A DNA stretch of 64,000 bases from NCBI RefSeq assembly GCF_026213295.1, contig NC_079420.1, forward strand, positions 7,440,170 to 7,504,169, in the 5' to 3' direction. This document shows, piece by piece, positions 32,142 to 50,372 of this stretch. Every line of letters starts with the position of its first letter. The stretch's first letter is position 1. The notes under the pieces are model-generated. The model did not search any database and was not told the DNA's origin. It worked only from the letters and a program-made list of their open reading frames with translations. The stretch is from Gadus chalcogrammus (lineage: Eukaryota; Chordata; Actinopteri; Gadiformes; Gadidae). The translations under genes were made by a program, and so were the position numbers.

Positions 32142-34636
32142 AGCTCTCCTGCCCTGTTGGACCAGAGGAGCACCTTCTACTCCTAAAGCCTAAAGTAGAC
32201 AGGGTCTCATTGAAAGCACCCCGCCAAAAGTTGTTGAGTCACAAAGGGTACTACCTTTACTTTATTTAAAATGTATTTTGTTGTATGCATGTCATCATAT
32301 TACCCTTGAATGACCATCACTCCATTTAGGCTAACAAGTAATGTTGTTCATGTCTGTTTATGAACCTGAAATTGATTTAGGGGCTTCTACGGTATCGATA
32401 ACATAATTTCGATTGAATACATGCATTTATATGTATGAGAAAAAGTCTAATGATCGGTTTACCCCTATAACATTAGAAATCATATCGGTATCACTAAACC
32501 TGAAATTTTCTTTCTCTTCTCTGATTCAAATGTAAATGTTCAAATCCTACCATAATAGTAACTACAATATATACAGTATCTGTGTTCCAGGTATGTTACA
32601 TAGATGTCAGAAAAACTAGACAACAGCTTGTCCATGCTGTTGACATATGTAAACACAGCAAATTAAAACTGAGCCCAAATGACAAGTTCAAAAAACCAAG
32701 GTCGAACTTCCAAGGCAAGGTTTCCATTTTTTAAGTGCTAAGCTCCTTACGCATGTGAGAGGTTTGCGGTTTGTATGTCTGGTCCTTCGTCACTCATCCC
32801 CTAAAGGGGGGTCTCGTATGCCACCCAGACAGGGGTCAAGAGGTCGCAACCGGCCAACAATACTTTTGATAAGCCGAGAGTTACACTCCCTTTCCAAGAG
32901 CTCGGGAGATCAGCCAGGGACTAGTATGTTTTGGGTCGAGGGTCAGGGATCAGGCAAGTCAGACTCATGTTCGTAAAATCCTTATGAACACACGGCGGGA
33001 GCGACCGGAACTGGCCTCAGCTGCCCTGTCAGCGTCAGGGCCAGTGTTTATATTGAACACCGGCTTCTTGTACGTGTTGGTGACTGGAGTTTGAGTGTGT
33101 TGATTGTCACCATGATTCGATTGAAACGTATGAACAAAAAAACATGTGAATATTGTATTATCAATATCATTTTTTTTTTTAAATGTCATATTTAATGACG
33201 GGAAAAGAGCAGAATATTTTTTCTAGATTCTAGCTGGTTGACCTAAATCCAACCGTTTTCAATGGCTCTTTGACAAAGAGGTCACTCGTTATCACTCGCC
33301 ACCTAACAGCAACTAGACTATATTGCACTGCACCAGAAAGGAAAGGTGCAGACAGGTGTTCCCCATAACGGGACCCAAGCAGGGAACCGACCCCCCAGAA
33401 CCTCCTCTCATCACCCCTGAACCCTACAACACGTGTGGAACTTGGGTGAGAAATCTTTATTAGGGTTGTGTGTTTGGTCTACAGAGGGGTGAGGGTTTAC
33501 GAGGATATTAGTTTCAGGGTGTAACTCAAGAGCACATTTTTATTTTATGTCATAATTCTGGCCCATGTATTGCCACCTGCTACCACATAGCTCACCATGT
33601 CGTAAAACTAAATCACACAATGTTTCAAAAGTGAATAATTGCTGTTAAATACTTAGCAGTTAAACACTGCTCAATGCTACTTTCGCCGTCACTATAAACA
33701 ACAACATTGGGCCTTTGGTGAAGAGGTTCCTTCAGTGGTGGACAGAAAAAAATAAGGGAACTTCCTGCACGACATGGGCACACACAAAGCTTTGACGAGT
33801 CATGTATGATGAAATAGTCCTTAAAAAAAGATTAACATTATGGTGCTAGATATTCTAGATTTACGGTTTAACCACGCCTCTAAACCGTAAATGTAGGGAA
33901 ATATAAACCTTTGCTGTCGTCATGGCAACCACTTCGTGGCGAGCCTGCCCTAGAGGGAAAGTTTAGGGGAGACTGCAAGGCACTGCATCTCATTTTCTCA
34001 CCGGGATTGTTTTCTTTCCACAGCAAGGGCAGTCGTTTCCTCACTTGAAAGGGTTTATGAGAGGGAACTTGGTGAGAATTTTCTTCAAAAAGCCACCTGC
34101 AGGGGACCTCAAGTTTATCCCATTGTAAGGGCATTTATATGGCACCACATCACATGTAATCCACTGATGGGGCACTTGTCCACCAGAGGTTGTGTTGCCA
34201 CCAATGGGAGTACACTTTACAGCACTGCATCACATTTTCTCTACAGGAATGGGCACCCCTTTGGGTCACAATGGAAAGGAATCCATAGGAACCGTCACCG
34301 TTAGACCATTACATTGGGCTGCATAAAAAATGTCTAACTTAGAGTGGGGTAATCTATTGCGATGTAGGCTATTTTATAGTACAGGTAATTTGGCAACTAG
34401 TGCCCCCTAGTGATTGTTAGAACGCATTGCATGTCCGCAACATAGGGTCTTCAGTTTGCGCTGAACACTGGTGGAATAAGTGCCGCAGTTCTTAAACCTG
34501 AAGCAACGTATTGGAAATAATTTGAGCGGTAACCCACAACACAACTTCCTTCCTGTAGCCTAATTTTGGATGCTAAGGTCTGATAACATGTGACGTCTAA
34601 CTTGAGGCAGTTCCTGGACCTTTTGGTTACACTGTC
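32142..34636. other. intergenic region between tnni2 copy 2 and il17ra
   Basis: Divergent promoters of tnni2 copy 2 (minus) and il17ra (plus) must lie here. No exon, RNA gene or bounded transposon was recognised. A phrase near GCACTGCATC.CATTTTCTC occurs at about 33980 and again near 34226, suggesting a small old duplication. Confidence 0.5.
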
Positions 34637-34684
34637 ATGTGTAACCTACTTCCTGCCGGAGTTTTGGTTCAGACATCTTACAGC

Positions 34685-34786
34685 ATGGTCCATGTTTTTG
34701 TGAAAATGTGTTTCTATTACATGTGGTTTTCTGTGTCTTCTGCTCTCTCGATTCTCAATGACCATTTGGACTGCAATCAAGAGGTA

Positions 34787-34859
<73 letters not shown>

Positions 34860-37800
34860 GCGTGTGAGAGAGAGCACAGTGAACACAATGCTATGTCCAA
34901 ATGGAATGTTGATTATAAGTAGGACTAAAAAATGAATTATTTCATCAAAACTTTAATTGTAAATCAATGCATCCAAAATATGATTATTTTTCACTCAGGG
35001 AATCAAATGCGGTTCGAAAATAGGTACGTATATAATAACACTTTAAGCTATTTATCCTTCAAAATTGACAAGGAGATCTGTTTGCTTGTGCCTTGTGTTG
35101 ATGTAGGCATTCATTTCATTAGATTTGTTAGGTAAGTTAGGTAGTTGGTCTTTCTTACCACAGACATCAAGGTCCAGCATATTTCCATCATGGCTAACAT
35201 GTTGTGATCTGCCAGTGAACTGTTCAGACGAACAGGAGCGGGTTCCCAGGTACCTGACCTACACCGGCCCTGTATGGGCCCTGGAGAATGTGGGAGTCGC
35301 TGAGGATGAGAATGGACTCCTACCTGTTATCAATGTCTCCTGGAGTTTACAGGCAAATGGTAATGATGATGATGCTGACAATGATGCTAATCTATTCTAA
35401 TCATTATTCAGAATCTGATATTTGCACGTATTCAGTAATAAAATATTGAATACGAATAATTCAAACAAAATATTTTGTAAAATATTTGCAAAGAAACTAT
35501 AAATAATGAAGGCTGTTGAAGGCTAAGAGGCAATGAGATGGCTGGAGGCTATGAGGCATGGTATCATGCCATTAGAATATATCTAAACAAATATGGATTA
35601 ACATCTGTGTACGTATATACATTTGTATTGCAGGACATATGCTAATCTGCTGTATCAAGCATTGTTCCTTTGTCGTTCTACAGGAGGGATATTTTCCATA
35701 CAGGGAATGAAGGCGCACCTTTTGGAAGAAAACACCACCCAGACTTTATGTGTGTGGTACAATTTCACGATCCCCTCACAGTTGAATCCACGGCTGGGCA
35801 AGGTACAGTAAAAACATGCATCTGAACATTTCTTACAACAATGTCTTCAAACTACTGGTCAAACTCATTGAAGGCCGCATGTGCTGCTGTTTGTTCACAG
35901 TGGACCTTTTCATTGGATGGTGTTGTTGTGGACCCAGGACATACCTATTCAATATCAGTGTTTAATTTACCTGAGCCTGACCAGGGACATTACAGGATAA
36001 AAAACAGATTACTGTTCCACGTAAGTGAGGAGGAGAAAGTATGAAATGCTTGTCATTGTTGGTTTTATGGTAGAAATATAAGTTTATATTTATGTATTTA
36101 TCAACCTTCAATGTTTCTTGGTATGGTATTTTTGTGTGAATTTCTGTAAACTATGGAAAAGGGGTTGTGACCTATAGTGCAGTATCAAAGTGGACTGCTC
36201 TAAGCCAATCATACTTACATTACATCACTGTTCTCAGCCTCACTTCTGATAAGTCGCTTTGCATATTCTGTTATTTTTGTCTCAGGATGTGACGACTGGA
36301 GAATCCAGCAAGCCCAACTCTGTTTGGAGAACGGTAAGACTCACAATATCACTATATTTTATAGGATGTAACCCTAATCATGTTGACAAACTCAGTGTTA
36401 GACAGTGGTTCCCAACCTTGAGCTGATTTGCATATGTCGTCGTAGGGGAGGGCTGCCATTGGCTATAGATATTTGATGATCTGCATTAGCAGGTATCACA
36501 TCAGTCTAGCAGAGCGATGTGAGTAATGTGAGCAATGTGAGTACGCTCACCGGGACATTGATATTAGCGGCAGACGCGGATTGGGTAAAATGTCTGTGGT
36601 TCCCTAACGTTACAGGCAGCACGTGGGATCCTCAGATGACGGTGTCGGTCTCTTGGGAGGCCGGCTCCCTGGCTGCCACCGTGTGTTTCAATACATCCCA
36701 GTTCTCTGATGGCTACACAGTGGCCGTCCAGAGCGCAGTGTACCAGGACTCAAAGAATGTATCCAAGGTGCTGTGTGTTAGTGTGTGTGTGTTTGTGTGT
36801 GTGCACACCAACATTGGGAGTACTTCACAGACGTGCTCATTGTTAAATGCTTCCTCAAACAGGGGAAGAGCACTTGGCTGAACGTGACCTTTGAGATGGA
36901 TATAAGAAATCACATTCAGATCGGTCCAAAATGTGAACTTTTGTTTGTGGTGAGTTCATTTTTAGTTTAGATTGTCTGCAAGCTAAGGATAACACATCAA
37001 ATAGGATATAATATATATATATATATCAGTGGAGGCTTCTCCATTGAGGAGAGGGAGGAAGATCCTCCCTAACATTGTTGAGAATAAAAAATGTAGATGC
37101 CCAGACTATTGTAATGAATTAATGCCCTTAAATATGACTACTTTATTGCATTTGAATATATAATGTTCGTTTCCCTGGGTAAAGGGACATTAGCACCCCC
37201 TATCGCTTATTGACAATTACTTCAGGGAGGAAGGTCCTCCGTCGCCCTCCGTTGACTCCCATTCATTTCCCCGAAAGTACTGGCGGCCGGTGGATAACAT
37301 GGGTTTCAATGGGAGAGGAGGAAAGTCCTCCTCTGAGTGGGTGGGACCTTAAGGGGTCTGATTCGCGCAAAAATCTATCCGTCTGCCTTATGAACGAATA
37401 AGCAGGATCCCTGGATGTTGAGCAGCGTTGCCAGATTGGTCAGATTTCCCACCCAATTGGGCTACTTTTAACCATGTTAGGCTGGAAAAATTATCATTCG
37501 GCGGGAAATCTGCCCAATCTGGCAACGCTGTCGATAACAACCCGGTCTGCATTGCCGCGGTGCTCAGTCAGAGACGCAGAGCAAGTGAAATCTGCGATAG
37601 CGAGATCCTAAATGTACAATGGAAACATTGGAAACGGAGGACATTGTTAACGTCTTATTAAAAAAAGCATTCCATTCATTGAGTTACAGTGCTAAGTTAG
37701 CGACCAAAGAAAGAGGTAGACCACTTCCCAAAATCAAGGTGACCAGAAGTAATGGCAACGTCATTGTTGTGAGTGCTACATGGTTTGCTAGGTACGCATG

Positions 37801-38625
37801 GCTTACTGGTAGCATTACAAGCAATCGACTTTATTGCTGGCCCTGTTTGCTTATGAATAATAGCAAATCTCCAACGTGGGCTGTTCATGGTTTCACTGAT
37901 GTGGAAAATCTTGATAGGGCAACCAAACGCCACAAGTGTCAAGATCACGTTGGTGAGCACCAACGTGATCTTGACACCCGTCGAGATCTAGGCCCAATGA
38001 TAGGCCCAGATTTTTTTATTTACTTTTACAAATCAATAGTAGGCCTGATTTGACTAATATGCTTTGCATCCTTTCCTTCTCAAATTACAGTGATGCCACT
38101 GGTGGCTTTGTATAAATTATATTCACATAACTCCCTCCCTGCTATTTTGTAGTTCACCAAAACACCTTGAAACAACTTGAGTCTCACATTCTTATGCCAC
38201 CATACACCAACAGTGCAAGCAGGCCAATGGCAACCAAGCGCGCAGTCCTTCCTCCCTCACTTTAAAAACCACCAGCCACCACTGATATATATATATTTGT
38301 ATGTTTCATAAAGGTACGGCCATTTTTTCCTGGATGCAAAAACAAATGTTTGTCTGCTCAGAAGAAATGGGAAAATTGCCCATGTAAGTAAGATGCATTG
38401 CTTTCATATGAAAATAGAAGAATATCTGCATTTTATTATTAATATCTTTTATTAGTATTACAATGTATATCTTCACGCTTTTAATTGCAGATGACTCCAA
38501 ACAACCATGGGCCCTACTTATATTCGCAACGCTAGCACTGAGTATCATCGCTGGCTGTATTTCCTATTCCCATTGGAAGTCATCTCATAAAGGTTTGGCC
38601 TGCATTCAATGTATAGCAAAACATC

Positions 38626-38657
<32 letters not shown>

Positions 38658-39454
38658 GACCATGCTTCCCCCGCACAGATTCCAGTGCGCCATCTCCCCC
38701 TGACCCCACCCCTGACGCAGCGGAGGTGGCCAAGAGGAAGACGGTCCTCCTGATCTACTCCCCGGACCACCCCCTGTACACCGTGGTGGTCCTCAAGCTC
38801 TGCTCCTTCCTCATGGCCCAGTGCGGCACCGACGTGGTCCTGGACCTGCTGGACCTGACCCGGCTGGGCCAGCTGGGCGGCCTCCGCTGGCTGGACTGGC
38901 ACCGGGAACGCATCGAGCGCTCCCCCTCGGACAAGATCCTGATCCTGTGCTCCCCGGGGGTGCAGGCCAAGTGGAGGGCCATGTGCGGGGCCAAGCCCGT
39001 GGTCCTGAGGGAGGACCTGCGCTCCCCGGTGGGGGACATGCTCAGCCCGGCGCTGGGCCTCATTGTCCCCGGTCTGGTGCGCTCGGGCTCCCTCCGGAGG
39101 TACATCGTGGCCTACTTCGCCGACGTGTGCTCAGAGGAGGACATCCCGGCGCCGTTCAACGTGGCGTTGCGCTACAAGCTGATGGAGCAGTTCGAGGAGG
39201 TGCTGCTGCGCATCCTGGAGGTGGAGAAGCAGCAGCCGGGCAGGGTGAACCGGGTCCAGGGTGTGGGCCAGCACGAGTACTCCCTCTGCCCCTCGGGCGA
39301 GGCCCTGAGGGGGGCCGTCGAGGCCTTCAGGGCGCATCAGCAGAAGAACCCCCGCTGGTTTCAGGACGAGCTGGTGCAGGACGAGGCGGAGGGGGATGTT
39401 GGATCGGACGCCGGACGCACACTGGAGACACGCACACTGGACATACACGCTTGA
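34685..39454 (+). CDS. il17ra: interleukin-17 receptor A-type protein with SEFIR domain
   Basis: Single-pass receptor that signals to NF-kB through SEFIR-SEFIR contact with Act1. Exons: 34685-34783, 34999-35023 (25-nt microexon), 35216-35359, 35684-35802, 35901-36020, 36286-36333, 36513-36767, 36863-36949, 38314-38383, 38491-38592 and 38679-39454. They sum to 1845 nt, 614 aa, one frame. The first exon gives a hydrophobic signal peptide. The ectodomain contains VINVSWSLQAN, FSLDGVVVDPGHTYSISV and GSTWDPQMTV, each with clear IL17RA counterparts. The membrane segment is WALLIFATLALSIIAGCISY (about 330-349). SEFIR starts at KRKTVLLIYSPDHPLYTVVV (about 376), with IVAYFADVCSEEDIPAPF later. The acceptor at 36513 is the least certain; one at 36616 would break phase. 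The tail after SEFIR is only about 70 aa, far shorter than in human IL17RA (866 aa). An alternative upstream ATG is at 34637. Confidence 0.9.
34792..34866. repeat. (TG)n microsatellite
   Basis: Begins 9 nt after the il17ra first-exon donor at 34784. Confidence 0.95.
37027..38284 (+). mobile_element. hAT-type DNA transposon, truncated, in an il17ra intron
   Basis: Begins CAGTGGAGGCT and ends with the inverted CAGTGGTGGCT (plus ...CCACCACTG at 38276-38284). Both ends continue into GAGGGAGGAA. It is inserted in an AT dinucleotide run, so an 8-bp ATATATAT target duplication is compatible but not provable. Inside, 37619-38053 is an open frame of 144 codons. Its segment RYAWLTGSITSNRLYCWPCLL, followed by W..HGFTDVENLDRATKRH, resembles the TTF-type zinc-finger region of ZMYM1-like hAT transposases. 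The catalytic domain is absent, so the 1258-bp copy is non-autonomous. It sits between il17ra exons 8 and 9. Confidence 0.75.
37936..37977. repeat. perfect 42-nt palindrome (20-bp arms, 2-nt loop)
   Basis: The left arm 37936-37955 is the exact reverse complement of 37958-37977, separated by AG. It lies at the point where the zinc-finger frame of the hAT element stops resembling the family, so it may mark the internal-deletion junction of that element. Confidence 0.9.
38626..38656. repeat. (CAA)n repeat
   Basis: Ten CAA units in the 86-nt intron between the membrane-span exon and the SEFIR exon of il17ra. Confidence 0.95.
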
Positions 39455-39625
39455 CCCACAATGGATGCACGCACACCGGACACACACTCGGGACGTACAC
39501 TCGACATATGATAGACACACACACCCACTGGACACACACACACTGGACACACACACACACACTGAATGGACACCCACATACAGGGCACACATGCTAGACA
39601 CACACTTGATACACACTTGACATCA
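39415..39625 (+). repeat. degenerate CACACTGGACA minisatellite at the il17ra 3' end
   Basis: Imperfect units of the type CACACTGGACA(CA)n run from inside the last il17ra codons into the 3' UTR. The final residues of the receptor are encoded by the repeat and the stop codon lies in it. Confidence 0.7.
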
Positions 39626-39972
39626 CATCAGTACATACACTGACCGGCAGAATATCTTATTCTGTAATGCCCATAGATGGACCAACAGCATATTGTGTAC
39701 TGTAGTCCTCCTTTCCCCCCTGTTCTTATATAACCGGTGAATCTTCCCCTTTATGCTTTGATGACATATATGTGTCTTGTATCTCTGCCCGTGATCATGC
39801 TTTTTTTGAACATCAACTGGATCTTGAGCACCAATGTTCAAAAGACAGATAGAAGTATAAATACAAATGAACGTAAAGGTATGCTTAGCATTTAAAGTTG
39901 TGTTTGCAGTTTCTTGTTCAAAAACATAATAGACATCAACATGTTTAGCGATTAAGCATCATTATATGCAAT

Positions 39973-40011
39973 AATAAATGTGGTATTATAATAACTTATA
40001 GCAATAATAAA
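39973..40011 (+). terminator. il17ra: il17ra polyadenylation signals
   Basis: Two AATAAA hexamers (39973-39978 and 40006-40011) lie about 520-560 nt after the il17ra stop codon on the same strand, with a T-rich run just after. Confidence 0.5.
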
Positions 40012-43000
40012 ACCTTCTTTTTTTTTTCATCTCATCATAATATGAAACATGAAATGTTGCTTTGACTCAGGAACTCACTCCCCTATAGGCGGATTGTATA
40101 GAGTCCCGAGGCTTTATTTAGGCTCTTTGCCTGAATAAACAGGGGTCGGTTCAAAGTTCGGCTTTCTGGCCAAAGTGTTCTCGTAACACTGCAGAAGGTA
40201 AGCACAGAATTAAAGCATTCAAAGGGTTTATGGGTCTTAAATTTTAACTTGAAATCTACTATTTTTAGTCACATTACTTATTACCACATTACTATTAAAG
40301 CAGACTGCTTGACAAAGATTTCTGTATACAACTGAATATGAAAATGTACTCCAGTTGGACTTCTTCAAAGATTGTTTTTGTACTTATGGACATGCACTCT
40401 ACATGCGCTTATGGATCCATATACATTATATATAAAAAATGCATTTAATTTTCCTTGCTGTTGCATTCACTTATAAGAATAATTATTATTTTCCCTTTTT
40501 ACTTTTTTTTTTAATATACTTTTTCCCTTCCTGAAATCTGTGATGCACTTTTGAATAGATCTTTCTTCGTACCTCTCCAAATGGACGCCTCACCAGCTCT
40601 ACCTCTTCGGAGTATGTCAGTGTGTTGTCCATGCTGTGGAATTTGGAATTTCTCAGAGTGGCCCCAAAAGAGGTTGAGGGGGAGGGGGGCCCGGGGGAGT
40701 TAAAATGGGGGTTGCCTCAGCCAACCGGGACAGGGCAGAATCCAACAATAGTCAGATGGTTCTATTGGATTTGTTTCCCAAAACGTCAGGAACTGTTCCC
40801 CGCAGGGCTCTGATATAATAAGGAACGGTAAATACGGATACGGACAATTTCGTCCGGTCCCAGAGGTGTTTCGTCCGTCAATGGGTCCGTCGCCTCTGAG
40901 CTTACGAATCCGGAGTGCTCCGGGAGAAACGGAGCAATACCACCGGAAATCGAGGCGGCAGTATAGAGTCGAAAGTCAGACCATTCGCGAAAATAGATAG
41001 AGTAGTATAATTCTGATATGTATATATATTGTATTTATACTTATATTATACTATATACCTGACCTTTTTTTATTTTATTTCCCCCCTGCTTTGGCAATGA
41101 GTTGTAACTGGTCATTTAACAACATTTTGACGAGATAATCTGCGGGTTGGTGAGGCGTGTCACATGCCACCGCACACTATTTGCACTTTATTTTTTTTGC
41201 CGATTTCGGATGACACAAAGCAAAATCTTCTCTACAGATGTCTTGTTTGAGATTGTCGATGCCGTTAATTTGTGAAACGACGGTGACTGCCCTCTAGAGG
41301 ATTTATTGCGTAGCATTCATAACAACGCTGAAACCGGACGGAGGTATGAAGGGTAGTTCCGGAGGCAACTTTTGGGGCGGACAGACGAATTTCGTCAGGA
41401 TCCGGAGTAATGAATCGGCCGTTAGCCACAGGGCAGCTTGTTTTAACACTACTGCTGCGCACCCCACATGGAGGTGGAATTATGAAAGAAGCCCCTCTGA
41501 CTGAACGTTAGATGAGGTAGGAATGTGTCTATAGAGTATGGATTGTGGAAGGGGTACACAAAAATAGTTGTTATCAACAGAGGACGGACCGAAAAATAGA
41601 ATCTTCTGAAGAATAGGGTAAAGCAAGAGATTTGCTTCACAATGTGAGCCTACGTTTTCTAGTGTGCTTGTCTTAACTTGAATGCTTGCCGACACCCCAT
41701 GCTTGCCAACACCCCATGCTTGCAGGCATCGGGGGTCTTTGAAAGACACCCCCGTCTGAGGAGAAGCTTCAGAGTAGCTCAGGCAAGCTACTGGTGGCTG
41801 TGTGGTTTGTTCCCTCTCACAGCTGAATTAAATCAACTTCAATTATCTGGCATGAAAAGAAGTTCCAAGTGTTTTACTATCAGAAGATAAGTCCCAGGGG
41901 TCTCATTTATAACCGTTGCGTACGCACAAAATGGGGCTGAAATTGGCGTACGTGACTTTCCACCCCAATGTGATCTATAAAAAACCAACTTGACGGGAAA
42001 ATGTGCGTAACCCTAAGCAAACTCTGAACCACGCGTACGCATGGTTTGGAGAAAAAGGGGAATTGGCGACACAGATGGTGTGGTGGTGAACTGAAGTCAG
42101 ACCGAAGAATTGTAGAGTGAGAAGAACGATTATGTTTTATCATCGCCCTTCATACATTTAATTTCAACCCGTATCATGCGTTAAATCCTAATCAGAATAA
42201 TTTAATTCAACTGCTTTATTTCTCAGTTATAACTCCGGAAACATCTCCTTAGAATAGAAATAAAAAAAAATTCTCTATATTTAATCCCGTCACTCCATAG
42301 CCTACTGTCCACTGACGGCGCGACTGCATGGAATAAAGCATCTTTCCAACATGTGTCAATAACATAACATTTTTATGTGACACTGTAAACACATAATCAA
42401 ATGTCAATTAAATCCCAAGTGTGGAAAACCAAGCCACACTCCTCATCACAATCGTTGTCCGTTACTCTTGATGCTTTCCATGACAAATCAGGCATTAAAA
42501 AGGGGTTATGTTCAAGAACATTTTACGTGGGTGATTACAAACTGTTTATCCAAGGTGTTCTCGGTCAGTCTTATTACCGTGACCCTATAAATGCAGAGGT
42601 GAGCGCCGCGGTAATGCTGCACCATGCACTTCTGGCGGACCATGCAAATGGTAGGATTCGGAGGGAGAGGGTATAGGGACCATAACGATTTATTGGTAGG
42701 CTACATAAAAATATGTAACTCTATGTCAGACCACTTCTTTTTTAATTCTTGGACTGTGCGCTCCGTGCTACTGACAGAGTTCACTGCTGCAGCAACATGT
42801 TGCCACTCACTCTGCTTTTTGTTGTTTGCGATCCCAATCCCGTGACCGCCGAACAAAACTACCTTTCGGGCCTCCATCTCACCCACACAGAGCTTTTGGC
42901 CGTGATATTATGATATATACAATTATATTATATTATTATGTAGAGAACGTTGACGTCGAGAATTGGCGCGCTGCCAGCCGCTGTCACCGAGTGTGAGAGG

Positions 43001-43046
43001 AGAGTTGACGGCGAAGATTGCGGTTGACCTAGTTTCAAAGTTAATA
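40012..43046. other. intergenic region between il17ra and the pseudouridine gene
   Basis: No gene was recognised. It contains a possible Harbinger-like repeat near 41.9 kb and clusters of TTTCGTC/TCCGG words at 40.84-41.0 and 41.33-41.41 kb that may be the ends of an unresolved element. Confidence 0.4.
41895..42075. repeat. probable interspersed repeat (GGTCTCATTTATAA...GCGTACGC)
   Basis: The start GGTCTCATTTATAACCG with repeated GCGTACGC/GTACGCA words resembles ends of teleost Harbinger-like non-autonomous elements (from memory). The right border was not found. Confidence 0.3.
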
Positions 43047-43510
43047 TACCGGTGTTGTGTCGAGATCTGTTTCCCCGTCGAGATGTGTTTCCCCTAGTCC
43101 CCGCCCCCGTCCGAAATTACCCGAAAAGGCCCTCTGTTCCATAGGAAAGGAGGCTCACACATCTTTCAAATTCATACTGCTGACTTGTTTCCCCACAAGA
43201 GATAAGTGCTGTGATTTTCAGGCTGATATCATTCAATTTGACCATTTAGAACAGGGGGAACGCATCCTGACAGCTTGGAATATTACTGTCAGATACTGTT
43301 CCCCCTCTGTTCCATAGGAAAGGAGGCTCACACATCTTTCAAATTCATACTGCTGACTTATTTCCCCACAACAGATAAGTGCTGTGATTTTCTGGCTGAT
43401 ATCATTCAATTTGACCATTTAGAACAGGGGGAACGCATCCTGACAGTCATTATCTGGGACTAGGGGAAACACATCTCGACGGGGAAACAGATCTCGACAC
43501 AACACCGGTA
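43047..43510. mobile_element. MITE-like element with perfect 55-bp terminal inverted repeats and an internal tandem duplication
   Basis: 43047-43101 is the exact inverted copy of 43456-43510. The ends read TACCGGTGTTGTGTCGAGAT and contain two CGAGAT(C/G)TGTTTCCCC words. Between them, a 144-bp unit occurs twice (43130-43273 and 43303-43446) with three differences. Flanks share ATA, a possible 3-bp target duplication. There is no credible open frame, so it is non-autonomous. I do not recognise the family. Confidence 0.8.
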
Positions 43511-43668
43511 ATACCGATGTTGACACAAGCGTATTACTCGGTGTGAAAAGGTCCACACCGCGGCAACCCTACTGCATAGTGGTATGCTTTTCTCTTCACA
43601 GTCGGTGTGTTGTTGTGTCTATGTTTCTCAGGATCTCCCCGGGGTGAGGGAAATCTGACCGATTAGGA

Positions 43669-50004
<6,336 letters not shown>

Positions 50005-50046
50005 AAACAAAAAGGATTACAGATGGATCAGGGACAGTGGTACATA

Positions 50047-50052
50047 AATAAA
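50047..50052 (+). terminator. polyadenylation signal of the pseudouridine gene
   Basis: AATAAA 43 nt after the stop codon on the same strand, implying a very short 3' UTR. Confidence 0.6.
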
Positions 50053-50372
50053 ATGGCTTTTGTTACATGTCAGAAGGTGTGCACTGTTAAATAACATGGC
50101 TTTATTGCATGAGTACATGATAAATACATTTTCTAGTGTAATATTCTAGTGGATGTCGTAACTGTGTACCAACAACTCTTCACTTTATTACGTTAAATTA
50201 CTAACCACATTTTCTATCTATGTAGTCTTATCACACGGGTCTTCTCAATGCCGTGGAACGCGCAGTTCACTTGCATGGGCCCTTCACAACTTCCGGCGGT
50301 GAATATATATTTGATAATTCACCGTTGCTAAGTATAATTGACTAGCCTGGCTAACGGCAGACCTCATATCAG

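Noticed and set aside
33880..34134. 84-codon minus-strand frame between tnni2 copy 2 and il17ra
   Set aside because: No recognisable similarity, splice context or composition signal.
37619..38053. Host exon or gene in the il17ra intron
   Set aside because: It lies inside inverted terminal repeats and matches the zinc-finger part of hAT transposases.
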